A DNA stretch of 64,000 nucleotides from Paenibacillus hemerocallicola (GCF_006265175.1 NZ_VDCQ01000041.1:1-64000); one strand, 5' to 3'. Positions 54,278-63,976 are shown, numbered from the stretch's first letter. A program made the numbers and translations. Notes: generated by a model not told the origin, from the sequence alone.

Positions 54278-57132
54278 TCGTTCTCCCCTCCCATCCAACC
54301 GGATATTCTCGATACCAGATGCTGCGTACTCATATGCTCGATTTTCGGTCCGGGCAAAGAGTATAAGAAATTGCGTCCGTAAGACGTCTCCAGCACGCGC
54401 GTATCGTAAATGATCACGACGCCGCGGTCCTGGGCGGTCCGGACAAGACGCCCGAAGCCTTGCTTGAATCGGATCACCGCTTGCGGGACCGACAAGGCAG
54501 TGAACGGGTTTTGATTGTTTTTCTTGACCTGCTCGCTCTTCGCTTCCACAAGCGGATGATTCGGCGGCTGGAAAGGCAGCCTGACGATCGCTAGACAGGT
54601 CAATGCCTCGCCCGGGATGTCAACCCCTTCCCAGAAGCTGCTCGTGCCGAGCAGCACGCTTGCCGCTTGCGAGCGGAACATGCGGATCAGCTTGCTCCGG
54701 TTGCCGCTGTCTACGCCTTGTCCGAGCACTTGGATGGCATGCGGCTTCAGCCGATCCTTCAGCTCCGGATGGATTTGCTTTAGCATCCGGTGAGACGTGA
54801 ACAGGACGAGCATTCTCCCCTTCGTCTCGATAGCTACATCGGCCAATGAACCGACAAGCGCCTCCAGAAAAGCGGCGTCCGCCGTTGCCCCTTTTACGCT
54901 CGGGAAATCCCGCGGAATCAATACGAGCGCCTGCTGACGGTATTGGAACGGCGAAGGCAGCTGTACCGTCTTCACCTTCTCCTCGTCGGAAAGCGGCTGC
55001 AGGCCCAGCAAGGATGCGCTGTACTGGAACGATTTGTTGACCGTCAACGTGGCGGAGGTGAGCACGACGCTGTCCTTCGTATCGAAGAAGTGCTGCTTCA
55101 GCAATTGGCTCACATCGAGCGGAACGGCGAACACCTGTACCGATTTACTCTTATAATAAGGCGAAGCTTCCAACCAATACACGTAATCGTTATCCGGCAT
55201 GCGCATAAAAAAACGAAGCACGTCCCGGTTGCGCACCAATTGCTTGATGGAGCCGGACAAATCCGTCAGCACGCTGCTTGTCGTGAACTCATCGGTTTCT
55301 TCCTTCAGCTCGGAGACCAGCTTCTCGAGCTTCTTGGCGATTTCGGTCGCCTCGAGATATATATTTTCCTCGATTACCTGCAGCGAGCTCCACGATTTCG
55401 GCAGCAGCTCGGGCTTCAGCCGCATTACGTACTGGCCCGTTTCGCTACCGGCCGCGTCGTTGCGTTCGGATACGAGCAGGAACAGCAACTCGGTCAGCTT
55501 ATCCCATTCCTCCTTGATCCGGACAAGCCGCGGGTATACGGACTCGATTACCGCATTCCATTCCGTCGCCCGTTCCTCCGAACCGCGCTCCAGCCTGAAC
55601 TGGAGCGACGGCAGCTGTCCGTTTCTCGCGTCCTTGTACAGCCAGAGCAGCGTATTGAGCAACGAACCGTAGTGCAGATCCATTCCCAGATGCTTGCCCG
55701 CGACCTCCTCGAAATGATGGGCCTCATCGATAACAAGCTGCTTGTACGCGGGCAGCAGCCGGTTTTCCGCCTGAATGTCGGTAAATAGCAAGGAATGGTT
55801 CGTGATGACGACATCCGCGATGCTCGCTTCGTGGCGGGCTCTGTGATAGAAGCATTTTTTGAACCAAGGACACATCCGGTTGAGGCAGGAATCCGTGTCG
55901 CTGGCGACCGTCTGCCAAAACTCGGCGCCACGGTTGGCGAAGAACAGCTCCTCATCGTCGCCGTGCTTCGTCTCGCTAAGCCATACGACCATTTGGGCCG
56001 CGCTTACCCGGTCGTCCTTCTCGCTTGCAAAGTCGCGATTATACAGCTTCTGCTCGAATTTGCGCAAGCACAAATAGTGGCTTCTGCCCTTCAGCACCGC
56101 CGCCCGGAACGGTACCGGAAAAATATCGTGCAGAAGCGGAATGTCCCGTCCGCGCAGCTGCTCCTGCAAGTTGATCGTGTGCGTGCTGACGACGACCTTC
56201 TTGTTTTCCTTGATGCCGTAATACAGCGAAGGAATCAAGTAACCGAGCGATTTGCCCGTTCCGGTACCGGCTTCCACCATCAGGTGCCGGTTCGCGTCGA
56301 ACGACTTCTCCACCTCGATAATCATTTGTTCCTGCGCTTCGCGTTCCTCGAACCGTTCGAATTTGGTTCTCAAGTTGTCCTTGATGCGCTCGTAGAACGG
56401 TTCGAACGTCTCGGCTTTGCCGATTTCCGCCGCCTCTTCTTCTTCCCGCGCCGGCTTCTCGTGCTCCCAATCGCCAACATTCAATACATATTGACGGAAG
56501 TACCGGTGCCCGTCCGGGTCGATGCTGACGCTCATTTCTTTGCGCAGCCGCATTTCCTGCAAAAACCAGCCCATGTCGCCCGGATCATTTTCGAACAGCT
56601 GGGCTATTTTTTGGACGGTCAGCAGCGGGAGCGTATCGAATTTTTCCAAGCATTTCAGCCATATGAGCGCAGTCACCTCGGCATCGCTGTCCGCTTGATG
56701 CGGGCGATCGTGATCCAGATCGAAAGCGGCGCTGACCATGGACAGCTGCAAGCTCGTCAAGGCGGGAAATAACATCCGGAGCACCGGTATCGTGTCGAGT
56801 ACGCGACCGTCGAACGGCAAGTATCCGCTTTTCTCGCAAGCATATCGCAAAAACATATGGTCGAACCCGGCATTGTGCGCGACCAATGCGCTATCGGCCA
56901 ACAGAGGCAGCATCTCGGACAGCACGTCCTCGATTTCCGGCGCATCCGCCACCATCTCGTCCGTTATCCCCGTCAATTGTACGATAAATTCCGGGATCGG
57001 CTTGTTCGGCTTCACCATCGAAGCGTATCGCCGGCTTATCGCACCATCCTCTATAATAACAAGACCAACCTGTATGATATCATCCGAAGGTTGGTCTCCC
57101 GTCGTTTCCAAATCGATTACCGCATATCTCAT
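54274..57132 (-). CDS. dinG: DinG-type helicase fused to a DnaQ-like 3'-5' exonuclease
   Basis: A 952-residue protein. Residues 1-170 are a DEDD exonuclease (YAVIDLETTGDQPSDDI with the first DxE, LVAHNAGFDHMFL, and HQADSDAEVTA with the last Asp). Residues about 255-950 are an XPD-like superfamily 2 helicase: Walker A EAGTGTGKSLGY, DEAH box VIDEAHHFEEVAG and motif VI QGFGRLVRTAQDRG. Four cysteines (HYLCLRK and the C-x4-C-x5-C of CLNRMCPWFKKC) match the spacing of iron-sulphur ligands in E. coli DinG. Start uncertain: ATG 57132 fits the domain start, a TTG at 57147 lies close behind GAAGAAGGG. It acts in DNA repair at R-loops and D-loops. rex overlaps its stop. Confidence 0.92.
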   Translation of the reverse strand: MRYAVIDLETTGDQPSDDIIQVGLVIIEDGAISRRYASMVKPNKPIPEFIVQLTGITDEMVADAPEIEDVLSEMLPLLADSALVAHNAGFDHMFLRYACEKSGYLPFDGRVLDTIPVLRMLFPALTSLQLSMVSAAFDLDHDRPHQADSDAEVTALIWLKCLEKFDTLPLLTVQKIAQLFENDPGDMGWFLQEMRLRKEMSVSIDPDGHRYFRQYVLNVGDWEHEKPAREEEEAAEIGKAETFEPFYERIKDNLRTKFERFEEREAQEQMIIEVEKSFDANRHLMVEAGTGTGKSLGYLIPSLYYGIKENKKVVVSTHTINLQEQLRGRDIPLLHDIFPVPFRAAVLKGRSHYLCLRKFEQKLYNRDFASEKDDRVSAAQMVVWLSETKHGDDEELFFANRGAEFWQTVASDTDSCLNRMCPWFKKCFYHRARHEASIADVVITNHSLLFTDIQAENRLLPAYKQLVIDEAHHFEEVAGKHLGMDLHYGSLLNTLLWLYKDARNGQLPSLQFRLERGSEERATEWNAVIESVYPRLVRIKEEWDKLTELLFLLVSERNDAAGSETGQYVMRLKPELLPKSWSSLQVIEENIYLEATEIAKKLEKLVSELKEETDEFTTSSVLTDLSGSIKQLVRNRDVLRFFMRMPDNDYVYWLEASPYYKSKSVQVFAVPLDVSQLLKQHFFDTKDSVVLTSATLTVNKSFQYSASLLGLQPLSDEEKVKTVQLPSPFQYRQQALVLIPRDFPSVKGATADAAFLEALVGSLADVAIETKGRMLVLFTSHRMLKQIHPELKDRLKPHAIQVLGQGVDSGNRSKLIRMFRSQAASVLLGTSSFWEGVDIPGEALTCLAIVRLPFQPPNHPLVEAKSEQVKKNNQNPFTALSVPQAVIRFKQGFGRLVRTAQDRGVVIIYDTRVLETSYGRNFLYSLPGPKIEHMSTQHLVSRISGWMGGENE

Positions 57133-57263
57133 CCGGCTTTTGTTCAATCCCTTCTTCGAGATTCACTCTTTAGCATAACAAATTCGGAAGCCAAAAGGGA
57201 AGGAAAGATTTCCGAATGTTTGTTTGCATCCTAATTATACCTGATTCCGTACAAGCAAAGAAA

Positions 57264-57302
57264 GGCTGTCCTGCAAGCATCGGACATGCTCGCGGGACAG
57301 CC
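57264..57302 (-). terminator. Rho-independent terminator of the pan-TPR unit
   Basis: GGCTGTCC (57264-57271) and GGACAGCC (57295-57302) with inner GCAT/ATGC pairing form a long stem, followed leftward by TTTCTTTG. Confidence 0.85.
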
Positions 57303-57326
57303 CCGTGCGATTGAATCATGCAAGGA

Positions 57327-57974
57327 TCAATGAATAAATCCGGGTCCGGATAGCTTCGTCCCCACATTTTGGGATATGCAGATGCCCATATTGATCATCG
57401 GTTCGACACAGGAAGGATCGGCCGAATAGGCTAGCTTGAACAGCTTCTGGGCCTGTTCCATGTTCGCGTTTTTCGCCTGGATGCAGCCCATGGCGTTGTA
57501 CGAGATGGCTTTCATCTGCGCATGCTCCGACAAGGAAATGATAAATCGGAAGTGGCGGTACGCTTCGACATCGTTGCCCAAGCGCATATGCCCCATTGCC
57601 AAATATAGCCGGGCGAGCAAATAATCGGGCTGCAGCTCGACCACTTTCTCGAATTCGCGATTTGCATTGTCGAACATGAGCAGTTGAAAATAGCCTTGAC
57701 CTTTTCTGAACGATTCCGATGCGGCATTCATCTCCGGCGGCTGCTCGGGCATAGGGGCCGGGATATCGTTCGAGCCGTTGCCCGAGACGGTTTGCAGAAC
57801 GCCCGACAATTTTTCTTCAAAATGAAGCCACTGCTCGATAAACGTGTCGCTCATCGATTTTAAAACTTCCAGCTTGTTGTGCAGATCCTGCTTGCCCTTG
57901 TCGTCGGCTGTCGGATATTGCTGTATCACTTCATCCAACGTGTCGTTCATCGTGGCGAACAACTGTTTCAACAT
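57327..57974 (-). CDS. Tetratricopeptide repeat protein
   Basis: A 215-residue soluble protein with an acidic helical N-terminal third (1-75), a Pro-rich hinge (PAPMPEQPPEM) and about three TPR units (residues 85-195): GQGYFQLLMFDNANREFEKVVEL, YLLARLYLAMGHMRLGNDVEAYRHF and AISYNAMGCIQAKNANMEQAQKLFKLA. Such repeats make protein-docking scaffolds; no partner is evident. It starts 36 bases after panD and shares a terminator with that unit. Function unknown. Confidence 0.85.
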   Translation of the reverse strand: MLKQLFATMNDTLDEVIQQYPTADDKGKQDLHNKLEVLKSMSDTFIEQWLHFEEKLSGVLQTVSGNGSNDIPAPMPEQPPEMNAASESFRKGQGYFQLLMFDNANREFEKVVELQPDYLLARLYLAMGHMRLGNDVEAYRHFRFIISLSEHAQMKAISYNAMGCIQAKNANMEQAQKLFKLAYSADPSCVEPMINMGICISQNVGTKLSGPGFIH

Positions 57975-58010
57975 GACCTGATCCCACCTTAGCTGAGAAA
58001 TCGCGGTGCC

Positions 58011-58394
58011 TTACATGACCGTGGAGTGGGTCTCGACGTTCAGCGTATCGATCACTTTATTGTCGGCCCCCATAATGGCGATTCGCGGCCTGTGCGATTG
58101 TGCTTCCTCGCGCGTCATCATCGCGTACGAAATAATAATGACGGTATCTCCGGGATGAACGAGGCGGGCCGCCGCACCGTTCAAACAGATGACTCCCGAG
58201 CCTCGTGGACCGGGTATGACGTACGTTTCGAGGCGGGCTCCATTGTTATTATCTACAACCTGGACTTTTTCATTAGGTAAAAGTTCAACCAAATCCATTA
58301 AATCTTCGTCGATCGTAATGCTGCCTACATAATTCAGGTTCGCCTCCGTCACGGTGGCGCGATGTATTTTCGATTTCATCATCGTCAAAAACAT
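58011..58394 (-). CDS. panD: Aspartate 1-decarboxylase
   Basis: PanD (127 residues) makes beta-alanine from aspartate for pantothenate. It self-cleaves at Gly24-Ser25 (NYVGSITID) to form the catalytic pyruvoyl group; [16 protein letters not shown], the Tyr-containing ETYVIPG and the [13 protein letters not shown]-terminal strands are conserved. ATG 58394 is chosen because GGAGGG lies seven bases upstream and the family N-terminus starts there. Third gene in panB-panC-panD; 14 bases after panC. Confidence 0.96.
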   Translation of the reverse strand: MFLTMMKSKIHRATVTEANLNYVGSITIDEDLMDLVELLPNEKVQVVDNNNGARLETYVIPGPRGSGVICLNGAAARLVHPGDTVIIISYAMMTREEAQSHRPRIAIMGADNKVIDTLNVETHSTVM

Positions 58395-58408
58395 GTCGGT
58401 TCCCTCCT

Positions 58409-59287
58409 TCAAGAAAAAAAGATGCGGTTGTCGATCAGACGGGTGGAGCCGAACTTGACGGCCAGCGCGACCAAGATCGGTTCCGATCCGTTCCATTGGT
58501 CCATCGAGGTTACGGCATCAAGACCCGGGTATGTGCGAATCTCGACGTAATCGATCCGGGCAAGCGACGCGGCTTCGATCGTGACGCGAATATTCCGCTC
58601 GAGCCGCTCCATCGTCATTCCCTGCTCCGCGACCCAGCCTGCGACTTTTCCGAGCGACTCGGATAGCACGAGCGCCTGCTTCCGCTCTTCCTCATTCAAA
58701 TATACGTTGCGCGAGCTCATGGCGAGCCCGTCCGGCTCGCGGAGCGTCTCACAGCGTACGATATGGACCGGCATATTCAAATCGGTCGTAAATTGCTCGA
58801 TGACGGCGACTTGCTGGGCGTCCTTCATGCCGAAGTATGCTCTATCGGGCTGTACGATTTGGAACAGCTTCGATACGACGGTGGCGACGCCCTCGAAATG
58901 ACCGGGACGGGAAGCTCCGCACAATACGTCCGTAATCTGCTTGACCACGACCGACGTCTTGATGGGGGTCGGATACATTTCCTTTACGCTCGGGACGAAC
59001 ACGAAATCCGCACCCGCCTCGGCGGCCAATTGCAAATCGCGCTCCGTGTTCCGCGGATATTTGTCGAAATCTTCGTTTTGTCCGAATTGGAGCGGATTGA
59101 CGAAAATGCTGACGACGACGATGTCGCACTCCCGCCGCGCCTGCCGGATCAAGCTCATATGACCTTCATGCATATAACCGAGGGTGGGCATGAAGCCGAC
59201 TGTAGACTCCAGCTTCGTTTTTTCGATCTCGCGGCGAGCGGCCCTCAGCTTCGCGCGCAATTCGTTAATGGTCGCTATGGACTCCAT
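58409..59287 (-). CDS. panC: Pantothenate synthetase
   Basis: PanC (292 residues) joins pantoate and beta-alanine using [22 protein letters not shown] (residues 30-48) holds the HxGH nucleotide motif, [18 protein letters not shown] the pantoate site, [16 protein letters not shown] the second ATP contact with the KDAQQ segment, and [10 protein letters not shown] the KMSKS-like loop. Length and order are standard. It lies 30 bases after panB. Confidence 0.97.
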   Translation of the reverse strand: MESIATINELRAKLRAARREIEKTKLESTVGFMPTLGYMHEGHMSLIRQARRECDIVVVSIFVNPLQFGQNEDFDKYPRNTERDLQLAAEAGADFVFVPSVKEMYPTPIKTSVVVKQITDVLCGASRPGHFEGVATVVSKLFQIVQPDRAYFGMKDAQQVAVIEQFTTDLNMPVHIVRCETLREPDGLAMSSRNVYLNEEERKQALVLSESLGKVAGWVAEQGMTMERLERNIRVTIEAASLARIDYVEIRTYPGLDAVTSMDQWNGSEPILVALAVKFGSTRLIDNRIFFS

Positions 59288-59317
59288 TTGTCTGTTTCTC
59301 CTCTTCGTCTACGCCGA

Positions 59318-60178
59318 TTATTGGCCTTCGGATTTGCCTCCGTATAAAGGTCCCGACATGTCCAAGTCGGCATGGAAGGCATGCTCCTGCGTCGGAAAGC
59401 TCCGTGTTTTCACATCTTTCACGTAAGCGGCGATACCGGTACGGATAGCGTCCCCAATGTTGGCATAAGCTTTAACGAACTTTTTGGGAAAAACGGGCGA
59501 AGCGTATTGCAGCAAATCGTGGAATACGAGCACTTGGCCGTCGCAATGCGGCCCGGCGCCGATTCCGATCGTCGGAATCGACAGCTGTTTCGTAATTTGC
59601 TCGGACAGCTCGTCGGTCGTAAGTTCCAGCACGATTGCGAACGCCCCGGCTTGCTCCAGCGCTTTCGCATCATCCAGCAATTTTCGCGCCTGCTCGTTCG
59701 TTTTCCCCTGCACCCGATACCCGCCGATCTGATATACCGATTGGGGAGTCAGTCCGATATGTCCCATAACCGGAACCCCCGCCTGAACGCTTGCTTCAAC
59801 GGTATGGGCGATTTCCGCTCCGCCCTCCATCTTGACCGCCTTGCACAATCCTTCGCGCATGAGGCGTCCTATGTTGCGAAGCGTCTGGTCCAAGGAGCCG
59901 TGATACGTCATGAACGGCATGTCTCCGACCACAAACGGTGCCGTGACGGCACGCGTTACCATCTTCGTATGATAAATCATTTCGTCGAGCGTAACCGGCA
60001 AAGTCGACTGCTGTCCTTGCACGACATTGCCGAGCGAATCTCCGACCAATATCACGTCGACGCCCGCTTCTTCAGCCAGCTTGGCGGAAGGGTAATCGTA
60101 AGCCGTAATTACCGAAATCGGAACGCCATCGGCTTTCATTTTTTTCATTCGGATCGTGCTCATGCTTTTCGGTTCCAT
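59318..60178 (-). CDS. panB: 3-methyl-2-oxobutanoate hydroxymethyltransferase
   Basis: PanB (286 residues) transfers a hydroxymethyl group from methylene-tetrahydrofolate to ketoisovalerate, the first pantothenate step. The TIM barrel shows VITAYDYPSAKLAEEAGVD, VILVGDSLGNVVQG (metal-binding Asp), PFVVGDMPFMTYH, VKMEGGAE, GHIGLTPQSV and the catalytic Glu in LVLELTTDEL-type strand. GGGTG lies eight bases before ATG 60178; ATG 60163 is an alternative. First gene of the pan unit. A hairpin lies about 55 bases upstream. Confidence 0.96.
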   Translation of the reverse strand: MEPKSMSTIRMKKMKADGVPISVITAYDYPSAKLAEEAGVDVILVGDSLGNVVQGQQSTLPVTLDEMIYHTKMVTRAVTAPFVVGDMPFMTYHGSLDQTLRNIGRLMREGLCKAVKMEGGAEIAHTVEASVQAGVPVMGHIGLTPQSVYQIGGYRVQGKTNEQARKLLDDAKALEQAGAFAIVLELTTDELSEQITKQLSIPTIGIGAGPHCDGQVLVFHDLLQYASPVFPKKFVKAYANIGDAIRTGIAAYVKDVKTRSFPTQEHAFHADLDMSGPLYGGKSEGQ

Positions 60179-60231
60179 CTTGGTAACACCCGCTTTCTGG
60201 AGAATGGCTCCGAACCGGTCTGGAAACGCAC

Positions 60232-60261
60232 AAAAGCCTTTTAGCCGAGTCGCTAAAAGGC
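60232..60261 (-). terminator. Terminator-like hairpin between birA and panB
   Basis: GCCTTTTAGC (60236-60245) and GCTAAAAGGC (60252-60261) form a perfect 10-bp stem with a six-base loop, followed leftward by TTTTG. It could end the bshA-cca-birA message or act as a leader hairpin for panB. Confidence 0.65.
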
Positions 60262-60453
60262 GTAGGTTGCAACAGGAAACGAATCGTCAGATCAGTTTTC
60301 CGTCTCGGTCCCTTTAGGCTCAGAGCAGAATTACTGGACTTGCATGAAACGCGTCATTGCGAAACCGGATAGATCCGAGTGCAGTTCCAGCTAGGATACC
60401 GCCTCTTAACGTTCATTATACCAGACTGTTCACAAAATCTACATCTATTTTTG

Positions 60454-61413
60454 TCAAATTTCCGCAGAATAAAGCTTGGTCACGTTCCCGTCGGACAGAC
60501 GGACAAGAAGGGCGCCCATCTCGTCGATCGACTCCGCCACCCCTTCCACGTTCCCTTTCGGGGTGCGCGCGCGGATCGGTTTGCCAAGCGAGACGGCGAG
60601 AGCTTCCCAAGCGACCCGGATCGGTTCGAACCCTTCGGCGTGATACAGCTCGTACAGCGTCTCGAATTGCTCGAGAAACGACTGGATCAGCTCCGTCCGG
60701 CTCCATTCTTTGCCCGATGCGATACGCAGAGATGTCCCGATTTCCCGGAGCTCGTCCGGGTAATCCTCTTCGCGCAAATTGACGCTGATCCCGACGCCCG
60801 CTATGACATATTTCAGCCTCTCGTCCTCTGCGCTCGATTCCAGCAAGATGCCGCTTATTTTCTTGCCTTCGATCAGCAAATCGTTCGGCCATTTGATCGC
60901 TACCGGGAGCGGCTCGATTTTGCGGATCGTCCGGCATAAAGCCACGGCGACGAGCAGCGTAAGCTGGGGAGTGAAATGAACCGGAATTTGCGGCCTCAGC
61001 ACCAAGCTCATCCAGACGCCCTTTCCTTTGGGCGAATGCCAGCTTCTGCCCATCCGTCCCCGACCGGCCGTCTGCTGCTCGGCAAGCACGAGCGTACCTT
61101 CCCCGACTCCTTGCTCCGCCAGCTTGTGCGCTACCGATTGGGTCGAATCCAGGGAATCGAACAGCTTTAACGTCTTTCCCATCGATTTCGTCGACAAGCC
61201 GGCAAGCAAATCGGCGGCGCTCAACCGGTCCGGTATTCCTGTAAGTCGGTATCCTTTGCGCGGAATCGCATCGAACGAATAGCCTTGATCCCTCAGGCTG
61301 CTAATATGTTTCCATACGGCGGTACGGCTGCAGCCGAGCCTATCGCTCAACTGCTCGCCCGAGACGTACTTGTCCGGATTGCTTTCAAAAAAGGCCAGTA
61401 TTTGTTGTTCCAT
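60454..61413 (-). CDS. birA: Biotin-protein ligase and biotin operon repressor BirA
   Basis: BirA (319 residues) attaches biotin to carboxylase subunits and represses biotin genes. The N-terminal winged helix (1-65; SGEQLSDRLGCSRTAVWKHI) shows it is the bifunctional form. The ligase core has the biotin/ATP loop EQQTAGRGRMGRSWHSPKGKG (about 110-130), IKWPNDLLIEGKKISGILLE (about 180-200) and GVGISVNL; an SH3-like C-terminal domain follows. ATG 61413 is chosen over 61422 because AGGA then lies nine bases away; the ATG sits in TGATG, fused to the cca stop, so translation is coupled. A biotin operon is not in the window. Confidence 0.95.
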   Translation of the reverse strand: MEQQILAFFESNPDKYVSGEQLSDRLGCSRTAVWKHISSLRDQGYSFDAIPRKGYRLTGIPDRLSAADLLAGLSTKSMGKTLKLFDSLDSTQSVAHKLAEQGVGEGTLVLAEQQTAGRGRMGRSWHSPKGKGVWMSLVLRPQIPVHFTPQLTLLVAVALCRTIRKIEPLPVAIKWPNDLLIEGKKISGILLESSAEDERLKYVIAGVGISVNLREEDYPDELREIGTSLRIASGKEWSRTELIQSFLEQFETLYELYHAEGFEPIRVAWEALAVSLGKPIRARTPKGNVEGVAESIDEMGALLVRLSDGNVTKLYSAEI

Positions 61414-62735
61414 CAATTGCATTCCTGCTTTACTAGTATTTTCGCCTGCCGAAGCAGCGCTTCGCGCTCATTCGGCACCTTGCGCCGCGCTGCCAGAGCG
61501 AGAAGCTCGTTCAGCAGCCGGCCTAACCAAGGTCCGGGCTTTTCGTCGAGTTCCGCCGCAACCTCGGAGCCGCTTATGGCGAGATCGTTCACCCGGTCGA
61601 CCGGTACGCGTTCCAGCCACTCGCTCCCCCGCTCGACAAACGGACGGAAACGATTGTCGCCGAGAGCCCCTGACTGCCAGGCGGCTAACGCAAACCAATC
61701 GCGCACGACCGGTTTGCCGACCATCACGCAGCAATCGGCGATCATTGCGAACGCCTCATCCGCGTTGACGGCTGCCGACTTTTCACGGCTTGCGACTCGC
61801 AGTGTCCGCTCCTTGATCCAGTCGTTCGTTTGCAGCAGCCGGCCGATCGTATCCGTTTTTTTGCCCGAAAATTTAAGCCCCTTCATCGCAACCTTGGCAC
61901 TGGCCGGGTCCGATTCCATCAGGACGAACAAGGCCGCCCAGCGGAGCTCCGATCCGCCGATGGCCTTCAGCTTGTCCTGCCGGAACGATTCCGGACAATC
62001 CTCCCAACGCGAAAGCGGCCATTCGATCGGCTGCTTGAAGTGCCGCGGCAGCCGGCTGTCTATCAACAAGCGGATGGCACGGTCCGGCGCGCGCCCTTCG
62101 ATCATTTTGTCCAATTCGGCGCTGACGCGCTCCATGGCCACATGAACGAGAAGCGGAGCGTGCCGCACGAGCGCGCTCCAGGTGTCCGCTTCCAGCCCGA
62201 ACCCGTATTCGCAAGCAAATCGGATGCCGCGCAGCATGCGCAGCGCATCCTCGTGAAACCGTTCCAGCGGATCGCCTACGCAGCGTATCCGTCCAGCAGC
62301 CAAGTCGGACGCGCCGCCGAACGGATCGATATAACCTCCGTCGGCATCGAGCGCCATGGCGTTAATCGTAAAATCGCGGCGCCTTAAATCTTCGTTCAAA
62401 TCGGATATGAACTCGACTTCCTTCGGTCTGCGAAACTGCTCGTATTCGGACTCTTTCCGAAACGTCGTCACTTCGAACGTATACCGTTCCATAATGACGG
62501 TGACCGTCCCGTGAGCAAGCCCGGTCGGAGCCGTCCGCTCGAACAGACGCATGACCTCGTCCGGCAGCGCCGAAGTCGCGATATCGATATCTTTCAACAG
62601 TCGGCCCAGAAGCGAATCGCGTACGCAGCCGCCGACGAAGTACGCCTCGTAGCCGGCGAGACCGAGACGTCGCAGCACTTCCTTTCCTTCCCGTTCCATC
62701 GCTTCCGACATATCCGCACTACCCCGTATCGTCAT
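61413..62735 (-). CDS. cca: CCA tRNA nucleotidyltransferase
   Basis: Cca (440 residues) adds or repairs the CCA end of tRNA without template. The class II head has YFVGGCVRDSLLGRLLKDIDIAT (about 32-54) with the catalytic DxD, LRRRDFTINAMALDADG and the nucleotide-selecting EDALRMLRGIRFACEYGF (about 160-177). Neck, body and tail helices follow. ATG 62735 lies 7 bases after the bshA stop; ATG 62711 behind GGGG is an alternative start. It is followed directly by birA, the same order as in Bacillus. Confidence 0.94.
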   Translation of the reverse strand: MTIRGSADMSEAMEREGKEVLRRLGLAGYEAYFVGGCVRDSLLGRLLKDIDIATSALPDEVMRLFERTAPTGLAHGTVTVIMERYTFEVTTFRKESEYEQFRRPKEVEFISDLNEDLRRRDFTINAMALDADGGYIDPFGGASDLAAGRIRCVGDPLERFHEDALRMLRGIRFACEYGFGLEADTWSALVRHAPLLVHVAMERVSAELDKMIEGRAPDRAIRLLIDSRLPRHFKQPIEWPLSRWEDCPESFRQDKLKAIGGSELRWAALFVLMESDPASAKVAMKGLKFSGKKTDTIGRLLQTNDWIKERTLRVASREKSAAVNADEAFAMIADCCVMVGKPVVRDWFALAAWQSGALGDNRFRPFVERGSEWLERVPVDRVNDLAISGSEVAAELDEKPGPWLGRLLNELLALAARRKVPNEREALLRQAKILVKQECN

Positions 62736-62742
62736 ATTGGCA

Positions 62743-63915
62743 TCAAGCCTTGCACATTTCGCTCACATCGATTTCCGGAACCGACCGGCCCAGTACTCGA
62801 TAATAAATTTGCTCGTATTGCGCGGTAATCAAATCGTTGCAAAACGTCTTTCTCGCCCGCTCCAGACAGGCCGCGGACATCGCTTCATACAATTCCGGAT
62901 TGCACAGCAGACGAATTACATAGTCCGCCATCTGCCGCGTATCGCCAATCTGCGCCAAGTAGCCTGTCGTCCCATGGGTAATCAGCTCGGGAATTCCTCC
63001 CGCGGTCGAACCGACGGTAGGTACCCCGCAAGCCATCGCCTCCAGCGCGACCAGCCCGAAGCTCTCCTTCTCCGAAGGCAGCAGCATCACGTCGGCAAGC
63101 GAGATGACCTGAGCGACGTCGTCCTGCTTGCCGGCAAAGATGACCCGGTCCGTCAATCCCATTTCCTTGACCTTGCAAATCGTCTTGGACAGCTCGGGTC
63201 CTTCGCCGACAAACAGCAGTTTGGACGGTACTTCCTCGTTTACTTTGGCGAAAATGTCCACGACATCGCCGATCCGCTTGACCGGGCGGAAGTTGGAAAT
63301 ATGCAGAATCAGCTTTTCGTCGGGTCTTGCATAGTCTCTGCGCAGCATCCCTACGTCCCGCGGATAATACACCCGTTTATCCACGAAGTTGTAGGTCAAG
63401 TCGATTTGTTTATTAATATCGAGCAGCTCGCGCGTTTCTCGGATCAAATCTTGCGAAACCGCCGTAACCGCATCGCTTCGTTCAATAGCGAGACGAATGA
63501 GATCGCTGAGCGACTCATCGTGTCCGAGCACCGTAATATCGGTGCCGTGCAGCGTCGTAATGACCTTCAGATCGCAGCCGGTCATCTCCTTCGCCAAAAA
63601 AGCGCATACCGCATGGGGCACCGCGTAATGGACGTGCAGCAAGTCAAGCTTCTCCATCTTCGCGACCTGAGCCATTTTGCTTGCAAGCGACAAGTCGTAA
63701 GGCGGATATTTGAACACGTAGTAGTCGTTCACTTCGACTTCGTGATAAAAAATGTTTTTGTGGAATTTCCCTAAACGGAACGGAACGCTATGCGTAATGA
63801 AATGTACTTCATGCCCTTTTTCGGCCAGCAATTTCCCCAGTTCCGTGGCCACAACGCCGGAGCCGCCCAGCGAAGGGTAACACGTGATTCCGATTTTCAG
63901 ACGGTCGCTGTTCAT
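62743..63915 (-). CDS. bshA: N-acetyl-alpha-D-glucosaminyl L-malate synthase, bacillithiol synthesis
   Basis: BshA (390 residues) is a GT4 glycosyltransferase that joins UDP-GlcNAc and L-malate in the first step of bacillithiol synthesis. KIGITCYPSLGGSGVVATELGK (residues 7-28), LLHVHYAVPHAV, ITTLHGTDITVLG (about 120-132), ISNFRPVKRIGDV (about 205) and the EX7E motif SEKESFGLVALEAMACGVP (about 285-303) identify it. GGGGAGGAG lies about eight bases before the ATG. It begins the bshA-cca-birA unit; bshB1, usually upstream, is not in the window. Confidence 0.96.
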   Translation of the reverse strand: MNSDRLKIGITCYPSLGGSGVVATELGKLLAEKGHEVHFITHSVPFRLGKFHKNIFYHEVEVNDYYVFKYPPYDLSLASKMAQVAKMEKLDLLHVHYAVPHAVCAFLAKEMTGCDLKVITTLHGTDITVLGHDESLSDLIRLAIERSDAVTAVSQDLIRETRELLDINKQIDLTYNFVDKRVYYPRDVGMLRRDYARPDEKLILHISNFRPVKRIGDVVDIFAKVNEEVPSKLLFVGEGPELSKTICKVKEMGLTDRVIFAGKQDDVAQVISLADVMLLPSEKESFGLVALEAMACGVPTVGSTAGGIPELITHGTTGYLAQIGDTRQMADYVIRLLCNPELYEAMSAACLERARKTFCNDLITAQYEQIYYRVLGRSVPEIDVSEMCKA

Positions 63916-63949
63916 TCGACGTTCTCCTCCCCCGTACGTTGGCTTTATC

Positions 63950-63976
63950 CGTATAGTATATTCGCGCCGGTGTCAA
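63950..63976 (-). promoter_or_regulatory. Possible promoter of bshA-cca-birA
   Basis: Reading leftward, a perfect TTGACA (63976-63971) is followed after 15 bases by TATACG (63955-63950); TATACT overlaps nearby. The spacing is short for sigma-A. Confidence 0.45.

Noticed and set aside
60426-60440. Rex-binding half-site (TTCACAA) between birA and panB
   Set aside because: The partner half TTGTGAA is missing at the needed spacing, so it is probably chance.
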